NCBI GenBank assembly: GCA_963922205.1
Contig: CAWUHX010000069.1
Span: 992,001-1,056,000 of the forward strand
Direction of reading: 5' to 3'
Length of the DNA stretch: 64,000 nucleotides
Origin: Romanomermis culicivorax
Taxonomy: Eukaryota; Nematoda; Enoplea; Mermithida; Mermithidae
Both the position numbers and the translations under genes were made by a program. Shown here piece after piece: positions 1-11,249 of the stretch (position 1 is the stretch's first letter; each line of letters begins with the position of its first letter). The notes below the pieces were generated by a model. It was not told where the DNA came from and did no database searches. It worked only from the letters and a program-made list of their open reading frames with translations.

Positions 1-83
1 ATAGTGAGCTGTTTTTATGGGGGTAGTAAATGAATTTCCAAATCTAAGAGGGGGGTAATACCCCCCCCCATACCCCCCATGGG

Positions 84-1128
84 GTGCTCTGGTATACCAA
101 TCCAAAGTATCCCTACAATTTAGGATTGTCTGCCATTCCTGGTGATAATCAGTATGTCAGAGACTTGGGCGTACTTATATCCCAAAACTTGAGTTTTAGA
201 GATCACTTAATTTCAATTACTAAGAAAGCTCACAACCTAAGTTCCTTGATAATTAGAGCATTCACATCCCATGATACATCTAACCTTTTACAGTTTATGT
301 CAGACCTCTATTGGAATATTGTTCAACCGTTTGGAATCCTTTCTATGCCTCAGACATAAATCTCATTGAAATGGTTCAGAGAAGGTTTACTAGAAGAATA
401 TGTATTTTTGGGCCCATCCTTTCATATGAAGGGCGTTTGGTGAAGTTATGCTTGGATAGCTTAGAAATACGTCGACTGCGTGCTGCATTATGTATGATGT
501 TTCAAATTAGTAAGGGACAATCCTCTCTCCAAAAATCGGACTTTCTTATTGGCAACAATTTTGAGTCTACCCGTCGTAAAAATGACCACAAACTCCAAAC
601 TGGTAAAGCAAAAACAAATATTAGGTTATATGATTTCTCTAATAGGTATATTCAGGGCCGTGCACAAGGGGGGGCGGGGGCGCCCCCCCCCCCATTGAGG
701 CAGTATGCACACAGTATATCCCCGTAACATCAACATTTTCTGGGGCTATTCAGTGAAAAAATCTAGTCCGCCCCCCCATGAAAAAAATCCTGCGCACGGC
801 CTTGGGTATATTAATATCTGGAATCAACTTCCAAATAAAATTCTTAGTTCTTCCAATTCACACACATTAAAAATGAAAATTGCTAAAATTGATTTCTCAG
901 ATTATCTTAGGGGAGCGCGTTAGCCTGTTACAGAAATGTAACCTGCGCTTCCTATTACTTGTCACTAAATTGTTTACTGCTATTTTTGATTTCTAATTAG
1001 TCGTTCGAATCTTCTGAAGTTTATCTTTCACATTTATCCACTATTTCCTCGTTCTCGACTAATCAGATTTTGTATTGTAATTTTGCGTTCTTTTCGACGG
1101 GTAATAAAATCTTTCATTCATTCATTCA
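84..1128 (+). pseudogene. 3' end of a non-LTR (LINE) retrotransposon, reverse-transcriptase C-terminal region
   Basis: Translated pieces at 84-340 (frame with DLGVLISQNLSFRDH), 311-650 (LLEYCSTVWNP-like, then VQRRFTRRI) and 812-923 (INIWNQLPNKI) follow, in order, the region after the polymerase fingers in jockey/CR1-type LINE proteins. The frame changes near 320-340, so the copy is dead. After the stop at about 921 there is a short 3' UTR with AATAAA at 1103-1108 and a terminal ATTC tandem repeat (about 1114-1128), the kind of 3' tail such LINEs carry. The coding part is split by a 152-bp insertion (653-804, separate entry). The catalytic polymerase core is not in the window. The family is clear from motif order; the exact clade is not resolved. 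Confidence 0.82.
653..804. mobile_element. Non-autonomous hAT-type MITE with 8-bp target duplication
   Basis: The 152-bp insert begins CAGGGCCGTGCAC and ends GCGCACGGCCTTG, an imperfect 13-bp terminal inverted repeat. It is flanked on both sides by GGTATATT (645-652 and 805-812). An 8-bp duplication and a CARGGCCG-type end are hallmarks of hAT elements. The interior contains two runs of G/C. Removing the insert plus one duplication copy rejoins the LINE reading frame exactly, which independently confirms both boundaries. Confidence 0.88.
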
Positions 1129-1194
1129 GACTGCACTTTTCAATGTTTTAATGTTACTTTTTTGGAAATTTTAGTGTTTTCGAGTTTATTTAAA

Positions 1195-3470
1195 CATTCT
1201 GGTATCATTAAAGCCAATAATTTATCGAAATGGAGTAAAACATCAACATTTCCGAGTTTGAAGTGGAACACTGGAATAATTTTTCAGCAAACAATCTAAA
1301 GTGGAATAGTGCAAAAACTTTTCAGCAAACAATAGTGGAATATTTTTTCAACAAACAATCCAAAAGCATAATGACCTTGAATATCATAAGAAATCAACTG
1401 TTAAAGTCTCTATAATCACACGTTAAAAGCCCAAGAAGCAGTGCCGGAAATTTTTTTGTGTATCGATATTCTGGTTTATACTGGAAAATCAATTTTTCGA
1501 ACATTTATTTGAAAAATAAAGTTCAAATTTTGTGTTTGAAAATTCAGCTCTAGAAATTTATCATTAACAAATTTTAAAAATAATATTCATCATTTAACTT
1601 TAATGAATTTGATTGCAAAGCTGTGGGTAAGAAGAGTAACATTTCCAAAAACTATTTTCCCGAAGCTTTTAAATTCAATTCACATTACGAAAAGAACTAT
1701 ATGGGTTCAAAAATTTGGAAAAGTCGACATGTTTATCTTTTACAAGACTGTTTTAACGAAAAAGTTCGAATTTGCAGGTAGGTATGTTAAAAGCCACATC
1801 AGATGATCAACAATAATAATTATGAGTTATAACCAGCGCGAAGCGCCAGAAAATTTTAAAATTTTAACCTTTTAAATGTACCAAAATGCATCTCTTCTAT
1901 GTCCAGCATACGAGGGCATATAGAAGGAATAGGGTAAACCCTTCTACCTGAGACACGACACCTCTGCGCCAGGCTTTTTTTTGATTTGAAAACCAGGAGC
2001 CAAATGGCTCCTAGGCCTAAATTTTTAGGGGCCAAATTAAAATTTTGGGAGCCAAAAATTTTTAATTGAAGAATATTGAAAAACGTGCTTGTAACACACT
2101 GTAGAATGTACTATATAATTAAATTAAAAATTCAATCAGTTGATACGAGTTTTAAAAAATCACTGTTCAAAATTTGATTTCCACCCAGCGTTTTCAGTTA
2201 CAGGCATCTTTCCACACGTACAAACATCGGCCGAGAAATCTTTGTGCAAAGAAAAATATTTATGCAAAAAATGCGATATTTCGTTTAATTTTGCACAAAT
2301 CTTCATGCAAGATTGCACTTGAGTTCATTTCCTTCCGACTCAAAAGTATAGGGTTTTGAAATTGCAGCTTCTGTTCTCATTGTTCTGTTGTTTCCTATAT
2401 CTTTTGGGCGCTATGCAACGATTTTTTTTCAGATTTTGACACTCTAAATGCTGGAAAATCAATTTAAGGATAACTTATTCGATAAACATACAAGGTTTGA
2501 AAACATGTATTATATTATTTTACAAAGTAAAAAATATGTTCATACTTTCATAAGTTTGACAAGCTCAAATTAAACTTGAAATTAATGAAAATCACCTCCA
2601 TTATAATCATGAATTCAAACTCGGCTCCATATTTAAAATAATAGTAACAAAAATGGAAAAATTAAGATTTTGATCACCAGAATTCTTTTGCACCAAATGC
2701 ACCAAAATTCATCGAACCCCATGTTTTTTCCCTTCGTCGAGAATTTTTTTCCAGAAAGTTTGATTTGTAGAGAAACAGTGAATAGACTAATTTAAAAAAT
2801 TATATAATAAGATCCGGCGCGAAGCGCCGGAAAATTGTCGATGTTTTATGATTTTAGAGCCTGTAAAACACTTACTTCAAATCTAAAATTGAATGAAAGC
2901 AGCTGCAATTCACTATAATATAAATGAATATGTCAAAATTTTAGGAGCCAAAATGGCCCCTAGACCTAAAATTTTAGGAGCCATTTCCAAATTTTTAGGG
3001 GCCCAGGCCCCTAAAATGACTAAAAAAAGCCTGCCTCTGCCTGCATCGAAAAAATCCTTAAATACCCCCCTGAGCTTTTTTGAAGCGACTAATTTTATGT
3101 CATAATATTGTATGATAAACATGAAAAAACCTTGGATTCTCCCTCTCTAAAAAATTCTTGGCTTGCATGTCTGATGTTCATCCCCAATTTTTTTATCTTC
3201 GTCCGAAATTTTTTTCCAAAAGTAGAATTTGAGGAAATATGATTTGGGGAAAAATAGTGGCACAAACCTTACAGTTTTTGGTTTTAGGCCTACTTTTTTA
3301 CTCAGATTTTTCGTTTTGACAACTCTTAATGGCTTTCTTCTGCTGAAGACGATTAAGTTAGTTATATTTGTTAAATTTAGACATCCATTTTCCAGTCCTT
3401 GTTTGCGCTTTGTGTGTTTTTATATATCTTAAGGCGTACAGACCTTTCATTTTTCTTATTATTTTTTCAT
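1195..3470. repeat. Degenerate dispersed-repeat block, including GCGC-hairpin copies
   Basis: No credible gene. Positions about 1248-1930 match, with divergence, blocks at 4731-5075, 5361-6075 and 9010-9735 (shared phrases such as CAAACAATCCAAAAGCATAA and AATGCACCAAAATGCATC). A hairpin related to GGCGCGAAGCGCC lies at 1834-1850, and a perfect CCGGCGCGAAGCGCCGG at 2814-2830. Two short GGAGCC/TAGGCCTAAA palindromic clusters lie at about 1998-2055 and 2940-3020, in similar sequence contexts. Confidence 0.7.
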
Positions 3471-3492
3471 ACCAATTTTTTTATAAATTTAG

Positions 3493-6400
3493 GTGGAAAG
3501 TATGCCATTGAAGTGTGATATATGCAATATGTCCTTTTCCTTTTCGACCAGTTTGTCTCAACATCAGCGCATAAAACATTCTGAGGCAGAAAAAAAATGT
3601 CTTAGGCGTCAGTGCGGTCTTTGCCCACGGAAATTTATGGACATGTACCAATTATGTCGCCATTTAAAGAACGACCATAATTTAGAAATTCAAATTCGGA
3701 AGTACAAATTTAGTACTGAGACTGCTTTTGAAAATTGGCGTTCCAAAGTCGAAAATGAAAAGCATTTTGAATTTGTATCCCGTGGAGGAAATAAGGCCAG
3801 ATTGAGATATTTATATTGTCATCGGAGCGGAAAATTTCGGAGCAAGTCCGAATGTATGAAAGCTCCTAAGGTTAGTTATAGCCATAGTTTTTGTTATCTT
3901 TATTGCCATCGAATGATACAAAATAACATCGTTTTCTAAACCCAGCTCGTAATATTTATTCTTTAAACTTTTAGCAGAATGTAACCAATCGCATTGGATT
4001 TGATTGTTCAGCTTTTGCGGTTGTTAAATTTGAAAAAGGTGGTTCGGTTGAAGTTACAGCTTGTGTGGATCATTATGGACATGATAATTTATTGTCCAGG
4101 CGTAAAATATCCCTTAATCGCGACATTGATTGCATCATGAATCAATTTAGAAGAGCAATATCCCAAATCAGAGAACGTCCCAAATCGAACACTGATTTGT
4201 CGGAATCTGGTAAGATTTTCTTCATCTTCTTCGTGCTCAATGTATGCTCTGTGTCCTTGTGCACTCTATCTGCTAGCTATGCATGATAACTTACTCTGTT
4301 TAGCGACTTCCATGGACGTTAATGGACCACAAACTTCAGATGAACTTGATTATTGTGAAAAGCGCAAAAATCTGCGATCCAAATTTCTTATTTTGAGCAA
4401 TTCAGTCGATTCTTTATCGAGCGATCAAATAGACGAATGGGAATCTGTGTTGGCTAGAATGGAGAATAGCCAAACTCTACCACTTTCTAAACAATCTTCT
4501 ACGGCCGGAGTTGTACCGAATAAAGTATGTAATCAGGTTTTTTGTATGACCCATTTGCACATGTACAAACGACAGCCAATATTTCATTTGTACAATTTGT
4601 ACGTAGCAAAAATAGGTATAAATAAGTAACCTGTGTCTTTCTACAGTCATGACCAAAGACTAATAACCAAATCAGTGTAATTTTCAAATTTTATTTATAA
4701 ATGCAAAAAAATTCATTAAAATTTAGCGAAAAATTGGGTATTTTCGAGTTTCAAGTCTAATTTACAAGCATTGTGGAACGATTTGTCTAGAAAACTATCC
4801 AATAACATGATGAATTTGCATTAGATGATAAACGATCGTTAATTCCTCCATGATGACAAGTGAAAGCCCTAAAAAGATGTGAATCTTTCCGGCGCCAAGC
4901 GCCGCAAAAATTTGTTGTATATTGACCTTTGGCGATGCTAGAAATTCAATTTCTCAAAAATTCATTTCAAGAATTAGATTCGAATTTAGTGTTCAAAAGT
5001 CGTAATTTTAAGAATTTTATTTTTTGAAAAATTTTTAAACCAGTAATTTATTCGTTAACTCTCATGAACTTGGCCGAACAGATATGAGTGGAAGCAGTTT
5101 TTTTTCTGCACCGGGCTTTCTGCTCAATGCAGGAAAGTTAAAAAAAAGTTTCTGCACTGTTGTTTTCTCCTGTTACCACTATTTTTCTCCGGGCCTTTTC
5201 CCCAAATGGAAGAAGGGGTCAAAGTTTGTTTCCCTATTTTCCCGAAGTCGTCTTTCGCTTAAAAGTCTTAGATCCTTTATTTATGTATTTTTGAGCTTTT
5301 TCAAACCTTTTGCTGTTTTTTAGAGTCTTTGATTCATTAAAATTCAAGAAACATTTGAAATTTTTGAGTTTGATCGAAGTCTAATCTACAAGCATTGTGG
5401 AACAAATTTTCCAGCAAACTACCCAAGAGCATAATGACCTTAAATTACAAAAAAAAGACGGTCAAGTCCTCTATGATGACAAGTGAGAGCCCAAAAAATA
5501 TACTGATCTTTCCTGCGCCGGAAATTTTTTTTGGATATTGACATTCTGCGACGCAGGAAAATCAATTTTCCGAACATTTATTTCAAGAATTAAATTTGAA
5601 TTTTGTATTTAAAAGTCGTAATTTCTAGAATTTTATTTGAAAAATTTTAAAACCAGTAATTTATTCACAAACTCTCATGAACTTGGACGAAAAGATATGA
5701 GTAAGAAGAGTATAAATTTCCAAAAACTACTTCCATGAAGTTTTTCGATTGATTTTACGTGAAGAAAGGAATAATCATTTCAAAAAGTTTACACACTTGA
5801 TGTATTAATCTTTCTCAAAAAATGTGTCAAGGAAAAAATGCGAATCTTCATTAAATATCAAAATGAAATATTGAAGATAACAAATTAAAACATAAGATAA
5901 TACGTTTAAGTTGATAAAAACTATTAAAGATTAAATGATAACTGAAGGTAGACATGCTATAAGCTGCACCTGAGCTAGGAAATAAATAATGCTCATGAAA
6001 GTTATAACCGGCGCGAAGCACCGGAAAATTTTGAGATTATGACCTTCTAAAATGCACCAAAATGCATCTTTTCTGTATCCGATGTGGTCAAACACACCAC
6101 TCAAAAAAATCTGCACCAGTGCAGAAATCTCAAAAAAAAATTCTGCACGAAGCCCAAAAAGTCTGCACTGTGCAGAAAAAAATAGTGAGTGGAAGAGTAG
6201 AAATTTCCGAAAACTACTTCCACGAAGCTCCCGAACTGATTTTACATTAAGGAAGAAATATTTGCTTCAAAAAGTTTACAGACTTGACGTATTAATCTTT
6301 CTCAAGAAATGTTCCAATTAGAAACTGCGAATCTTCATTAAATATCGAGATAAAATATTGAAGATTACCACTTAAAACACGAGGCAATACGTTTGAGATG

Positions 6401-6858
6401 ATGATAGGTGAGGGTAGACATTCTGAAAGCCGCGTCTGAGATAGGTAATATATAATAATGATTATTAAATTTTGAGATTATGAACTTCTAAAATGCACCA
6501 AGAATGCATATTTCATGTATGTACCTTATCCCCAAAATTTTCTTCCCTCAACGGAAATAGAGCTGTTTGTACATGTACAAATGACTACCTCAATTTCGTT
6601 TGCCGAAAAAATTTTCATTTGCCTCCGGCAAAAAAACTGTATGTAATCACATTTTTCTTCTCGGAAACTTCCAATTTTTTAGTTGAAAGGTTGAAAGGAA
6701 TTTTCCCTACGGTCCCTATACTACTTCTAAGTTACATAATAAATTTTTGCATTCAGGATTTACAAAGTCGGCGTCATTTCTCAATTAAAAAGAATACCGA
6801 TACTGCGAAAAGACGTTTAAAAAAATACACGATCGAAAACAACAAAAGTGAACAGTAG
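3493..6858 (+). CDS. Four-exon C2H2 zinc-finger protein with a transposon-protein-like basic domain
   Basis: Proposed exons: 3493-3870 (first ATG 3502), 3975-4209, 4304-4524, 6757-6858 (TAG stop). Donors and acceptors are GT-AG and the phases agree (0, 1, 0), giving roughly 310 residues. Two C2H2 fingers (CDIC...H-x4-H and CGLC...H-x4-H) sit in about the first 55 residues. A segment with FENWRSKVE, then LRYLYCHRSG, then FDCSAFAVVKF and a VDHYGHDN motif follows; this order is familiar to me from predicted MULE-transposase-like and FAR1-like proteins, where it precedes the catalytic domain. Here there is no DDE domain, and the protein ends with a short basic exon (RRHFSIKK). It could be a domesticated transposon N-terminus, a host regulator, or an immobile fragment. 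Intron 3 (2.2 kb) is filled with repeats, so the last exon is the least certain. An upstream acceptor at 3491-3492 suggests a 5' UTR exon further left. Confidence 0.62.
4731..6530 (+). repeat. Tandemly arranged diverged copies of the GCGC-hairpin repeat (within intron 3)
   Basis: Units at about 4731-5075, 5361-6075 and a partial unit at 6183-6530 are similar to one another. Each runs from a TTTTCGAGTTTG...ACAAGCATTGTGGAAC start through CTCATGAACTTGG to AAATATTGAAGATAAC-type sequence. Hairpin cores lie at 4889-4905, about 5513-5522 (half only) and 6008-6024. They occupy most of the third intron proposed for the zinc-finger gene. No protein-coding potential was recognised. Confidence 0.72.
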
Positions 6859-7427
6859 AATGGCTGCAAAGTAGAAAACCTGCTTGAATTTATTTCTAGC
6901 CAAGCAACTCCTTATTTCTTAAGGGTCGGCTGGCTACCCGTGTGGAAATATCTATTGTGAACAGTTTTAGCACTGATTCCATTTCGCTGCTGTACAAAAA
7001 CTGCCATTCAACCTTTGATTAATGTACTTTTTTGAGAACTTCATCTGCTTCATGATTGTTTGTGTAGTAAAATATCCGCATACGTACGACCCTTTTTGCC
7101 TTGAGGCTGCTGTGGCCTAAAAATTTTTGAAGTACAATTTTGTGACCAGCTGGGCACGTTTTAACTTCTGATTCCCTGTTTCATATTCTTTTATCCTTCC
7201 TAAAGTATTTATGAGACCAAAAAAACTTTTTTATCGGAAAATTGAAACCGTTTTTTAAAGGTATCATGAAGCTCGATATTTCAAATTACATCAACAAATA
7301 TTGTATTTGATCAATAATCTCGGGAAAGTTGATAGAATTTTGATGGATCAAATTGGTGCTACTCTCTGTGGACAACGGTGTTGTCAGATCAGTATTTTCG
7401 ATGCCAGATCTGGCACTATCTGCGATG

Positions 7428-8656
7428 GTTTCACCCCTATTCAGCGAAACACACTACAGCGATTCTCAAAACAGCGGAGCTCAATACACCGATTCTCAAT
7501 TCAGTGACGTCTCAAAACAGCGAATCTCAATTCAGTGAAGTCTCAATGCAGCGATTCTCAAAACAGCGAAGTATCAGAACGGATTCTCAAAATAACAAAT
7601 TCTCAAAACAGTTATCTTTAGAATGGAAAAATTGAGATTGGGCGGTGTAGACGCTTTCGCACATGGCCCACATCCTTTTCGATCTGGTGGATGTCGGTTG
7701 ACACATTTTGGCACCAATCGCCATATTTCTGACATGGCTTTATAGCATGTGTTCTCACGACATAACAGCTCTTTATTCTTGTTTGTTTATTAACATATCC
7801 GTATGCATTTTTTTGTTTCTTTTTTCGTTTATGGATTTATTTCTTTGAATATCTGATTTTGATTTTACAGTCTGTTTTTTATAAAATGCTTCCAAATAGA
7901 AAAGTGACACAAATCAGTATTATCATCAAAATCACTTACATAGAGCTCTTACTGTTATTTTTTTTGTTCAAAAAATCCCTACAGGTTAGTCATTATGCTC
8001 ACAAATTTCCAGTTCAATATGGCATATTGTTTATCAGCAAAACAGAAAAATCTGAAATACTACTTGCTTTCCACTTTCATTATTTAGGAGCATTTCAAGA
8101 AAAACAGACTATAGGTTGTGTATTTTTGTTCTATTTTTCACCTACTATTTACTACACTATTTTACTTCTCATGTCTTTATCATTCGTTTTTTGTTCTGCT
8201 TTTACTGCTTAATTATTTTATTCAGTTCATCTTATTTGTTTATAATTAAGCTGCATACAAAACAACTTTAATGGAAAATCCTTATGATAATTTTTTGCTT
8301 TTGTTTTTTTCCAACGTTTCAAAAAAATGTTTTTCTCATACATATTTTTTCGTGATTTTGGAATGGTCCGTCTGTGCATACTTACCGCAACTGCAGCACA
8401 AAAGCATGTGAAATTTAGATAGCCAAATGCAACTAAAAATAGACTATCTCGACCATCAAAAACGATTTTAATTTACCTAATTTGCATATTGTGCGCGTTT
8501 ACTCTAATGCATAGAAATTTTGAGTATTCGCTGTATTGAGAATCGCCGTATTGAGATTTCGCTGTATTGAGACTTCGCTGTATTGAGATTTCGCTGTAAT
8601 GAGGATCGCTGTTTTGAGTCCCGCTATTTTGAGTTTCGCTGTATTGGGGACACGCC
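7428..8656. mobile_element. Foldback / MULE-like element with 9-bp target duplication
   Basis: The element is flanked by TCTGCGATG at 7419-7427 and 8657-8665. The left end (GTTTCACCCCTATTCAGCG) and the right end (reading inward on the minus strand GGCGTGTCCCCAATACAGCG) form a terminal inverted repeat. Inside each end is an array of about 12-14-bp units alternating CAGCGATTCTCAAAA and related words; the left array (7440-7615) is the reverse complement of the right array (8530-8640). The 9-bp duplication fits Mutator-like elements. No transposase is visible. A smaller element (7868-8113) is nested inside. Confidence 0.82.
7868..8113. mobile_element. About 250-bp MITE, copy 1 (nested in foldback element)
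   Basis: It starts with CAGTCTGTTTTTTATAAAATG next to GCTTCCAAATAGAAAAGTG and ends with CATTTCAAGAAAAACAGACT. The same ends recur at 11855-12110, 23195-23455 and 49550-49803, giving a family with inverted ends of about 25-30 bp and a TA-rich junction (CTATAGT). No coding capacity. It may be a Tc1/mariner-type MITE, but the exact duplication is not certain. Confidence 0.72.
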
Positions 8657-8849
8657 TCTGCGATGACCTGGCATCATTTGAATCTGGCATAATGTCGTTG
8701 ATTGCAGAAGTCGTGACATTTTCTGATACCAAGTTTCTACGGGCATTGCAGTCTACTATCCAGTTCAAATTTACTGTAGTAAAAAAGTCGAGTAATTTTT
8801 TCCGATTTCCTTAATAATTCTTTACCTGTTTCCCCCCCACTGTTTTTTT

Positions 8850-9990
8850 TTTCCTCCGGGCCTTTTCCCCAAATGGGGAAAGAGGTCAAAATTTTTTTCC
8901 CCATTTTCCCGGAGTCGTTTTTTTCGCCTAAAAATGCTCACAGACGCTTTATTTAGGTGTTTTTGAGCCTTTTCAAGCCTCCTGGTGTTTTTAAACCCGT
9001 TAATTCATTAAAATTGAGGAAAAAATTGAAATTTTCGAGTTCAAAGTTTAATCTACAAGCATTGGAACAAATTTTCAAGCAAACTATCCAAAAGCATAAT
9101 GACTTTGAGAATTTCATGAGAAATCGATGGTTAAGTTCTTTATGATGACAAGTGAGAACCCAAAATGAATGTTAATTTTTCCGGCGCGAAGCGCCGGATC
9201 TGCGACGCTGGAAAATCAATTTTCCGAACATTTATTTCAAGAATTAGATTTGAATTTTGTGTTCAAAAGTCGTAATTTCTAGAATTTTACTTGGAAAAAT
9301 TTTAAAACCAGTATAATTTATTTGTAAACTCTGATACTTGGTCGAAAATATATGAGTAAGCAGAGTATAAATTTCCGAAAGATATTTCCATGAAGCGTTT
9401 GAATTGATTTTACGTTAGAAGAGAAATAATCGCATCAAAAAGCTTAGAGACTTGACGTATTGATCTTTCTCAAAAGGAAAAAATGCGAATCTTCATTAAA
9501 TATCATGATAAAATATTGAAGATTACCAATGAAAACATGAGATAATACGTTCAAGATGATGAAAACTATTATAGATTATATGATAAATGAAAGTAGACGT
9601 GCTAAAAGCCGCGCCTGAGCTAAGTAATGCATAATAATGATTATTAAAGTTATAATCGGCGCGAAGCGCCGGAAAATTTTGAGATTATGACCTTCTAAAA
9701 TGCACCAAAATGCATCTTTTCTGTATCCGATCCCCAAAATTTTCTTCCCCAAATGGGGAAAGAGCCCAAATTTTTTTTCCCCTTTCCGAATTTTTTTTCC
9801 CGAAAAAGCACGATTTGGGGAAAAAAAACAGTGTTCCCCCCCCCCAAACCAGGCCCGTATTTAGAGGGGGAATTCCCCCCTCCAGTGTTTTTTTTGCTCA
9901 AAACTTTTTGTCTCATTTGAGGAGAAACGCCAAAAATTTTTTCCTCATGAGGAAAAATCATTTGTTTTAGTTTCCTTGCTTAAAAATCGC
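8850..9990. repeat. GCGC-hairpin repeat copy plus CCCCAAATGGGG repeat
   Basis: Positions 9010-9735 repeat the same unit seen at 5361-6075 over nearly its whole length. They contain a perfect CCGGCGCGAAGCGCCGG at 9181-9197 and a near-perfect second hairpin at 9657-9672, followed in both copies by GATTATGACCTTCTAAAATG. The flanks (8855-8905, 9735-9830) share a CCCCAAATGGGGAAAGAG motif also found in modified form at about 5195-5240. No gene recognised. Confidence 0.7.
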
Positions 9991-10309
9991 TCAAAATCAT
10001 TTCTGATGTGATTTTTGAACGTTTCTCATTAACTTACATCTTATTCCGCCAATAAACCGACATTTTTTTGCAAAAAGACGCGAGCTATGATGGAAACGAG
10101 TATATTTTAGCTGAAACTCTCAATTTTGCTCAAATTGGGCTTTTTCAAGTAGTTTGATGACGCTTGAGAAAGCCAACCAGCACATTTTCAAAGCGCGGAA
10201 AAAAGTTTGAGTTAAAAAATTGGCATTTTTAGGCAATGTCAAAAATTTGCATATTTTTTCAAATATTCCAAGTTAATGGTTGTTAAGCACTTTGCAACAC
10301 GGGGAATGA

Positions 10310-11033
10310 AATACAATTTTCGAATGAAATACAGAAAAAATAGCTTTTGGTATTTTTTCCGATTAAATTGAGCTAATTTATTGATTTTAGAGTGAGCAAC
10401 CAAAAATCTATTCGTGCAATCTAAATTTTTCCCCAAGTTGCACATTGCAACCTGGCCTGTGCAACAAAAAAACCCTGGTTGGGTTTTCTTTTCTTTCCTA
10501 GTTTTTGAATTGTAGTTTACCCGACTGAAAATTCATTGAATTCGCTGAAATTAAATCTTCTGTCTAGGGGATAAAATTTTTAAATATTAACTTCCCAGTG
10601 TTCAAGAATATCAAAATGCAAAAGAAAATTTTGGCGCTACTCGCCGAATAAGTTACTCATATACATCCATACCTGTAAGGGGTCCGACCAGTTGGAGGGG
10701 GTCGAAAAAATCGCTAAAAAAGTCGAAAGCTTCCCCATAAAAAGTTAAAAACGGTAATTTTTCCGAGTTTAGGGTGGTTGGGTATAGGATTTACCAAGGT
10801 GGGGGGTCTACCCGACCCCCTTCCCAATTACAAGTATGCCCATACCAAGCTTTTCATTTTCTATCCAAAACCCAGAAAATTGGGGTTTAAAAAAGCCTAA
10901 AACCGACGCGAATCGAATGAAATACAAGAAAACTAACTTTTGATGGTTCATCCGATAAAAATACGCTAATTTATTGATTTTAGAATGAGCAACTAAAAAT
11001 TTTTAAGTTTTTCCTGAAGTTGCACATCGCAAC
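10310..11033. repeat. Two direct copies of an unnamed repeat; copy 2 hosts a hAT element
   Basis: Positions 10313-10480 and 10917-11033 continued at 12886-12930 are diverged direct copies. Both read ATGAAATACA..., TAATTTATTGATTTTAGA, GAGCAAC, AAGTTGCACAT-GCAACCTGGCCTGTGCAA. The first copy shows the uninterrupted site, whereas the second is interrupted at GCAAC by the hAT element. Related sequence in reverse orientation occurs at 13262-13365 and 14110-14420. Confidence 0.75.
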
Positions 11034-11249
11034 TAGTGATGGACCGATGGCCAAAAATTTGCTATCGGCCGATGCCGATGCATCGGCCAGGGTCACCGAT
11101 GGCATCGGCCGATGGCCGATTGCCGATGCATCGGCTGTAACATGTACAAAATGCAACCTGAAGTCGCTACACTGTAATAAATTTAAAATTATTATGAATT
11201 ATTCACAAAGTTCTACTGATATTTTCAACATTCAATAATTAACAACATT

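Noticed and set aside
7430..7640. CRISPR-like spaced repeats (CAGCG units)
   Set aside because: The units are degenerate, too short and arranged as inverted terminal arrays of a transposon in a spliced-gene genome.
9695..9970. Overlapping open frames of 86-88 codons on both strands
   Set aside because: They coincide with a low-complexity CCCCAAATGGGG/TTTTCCCC repeat and the hairpin-repeat family.
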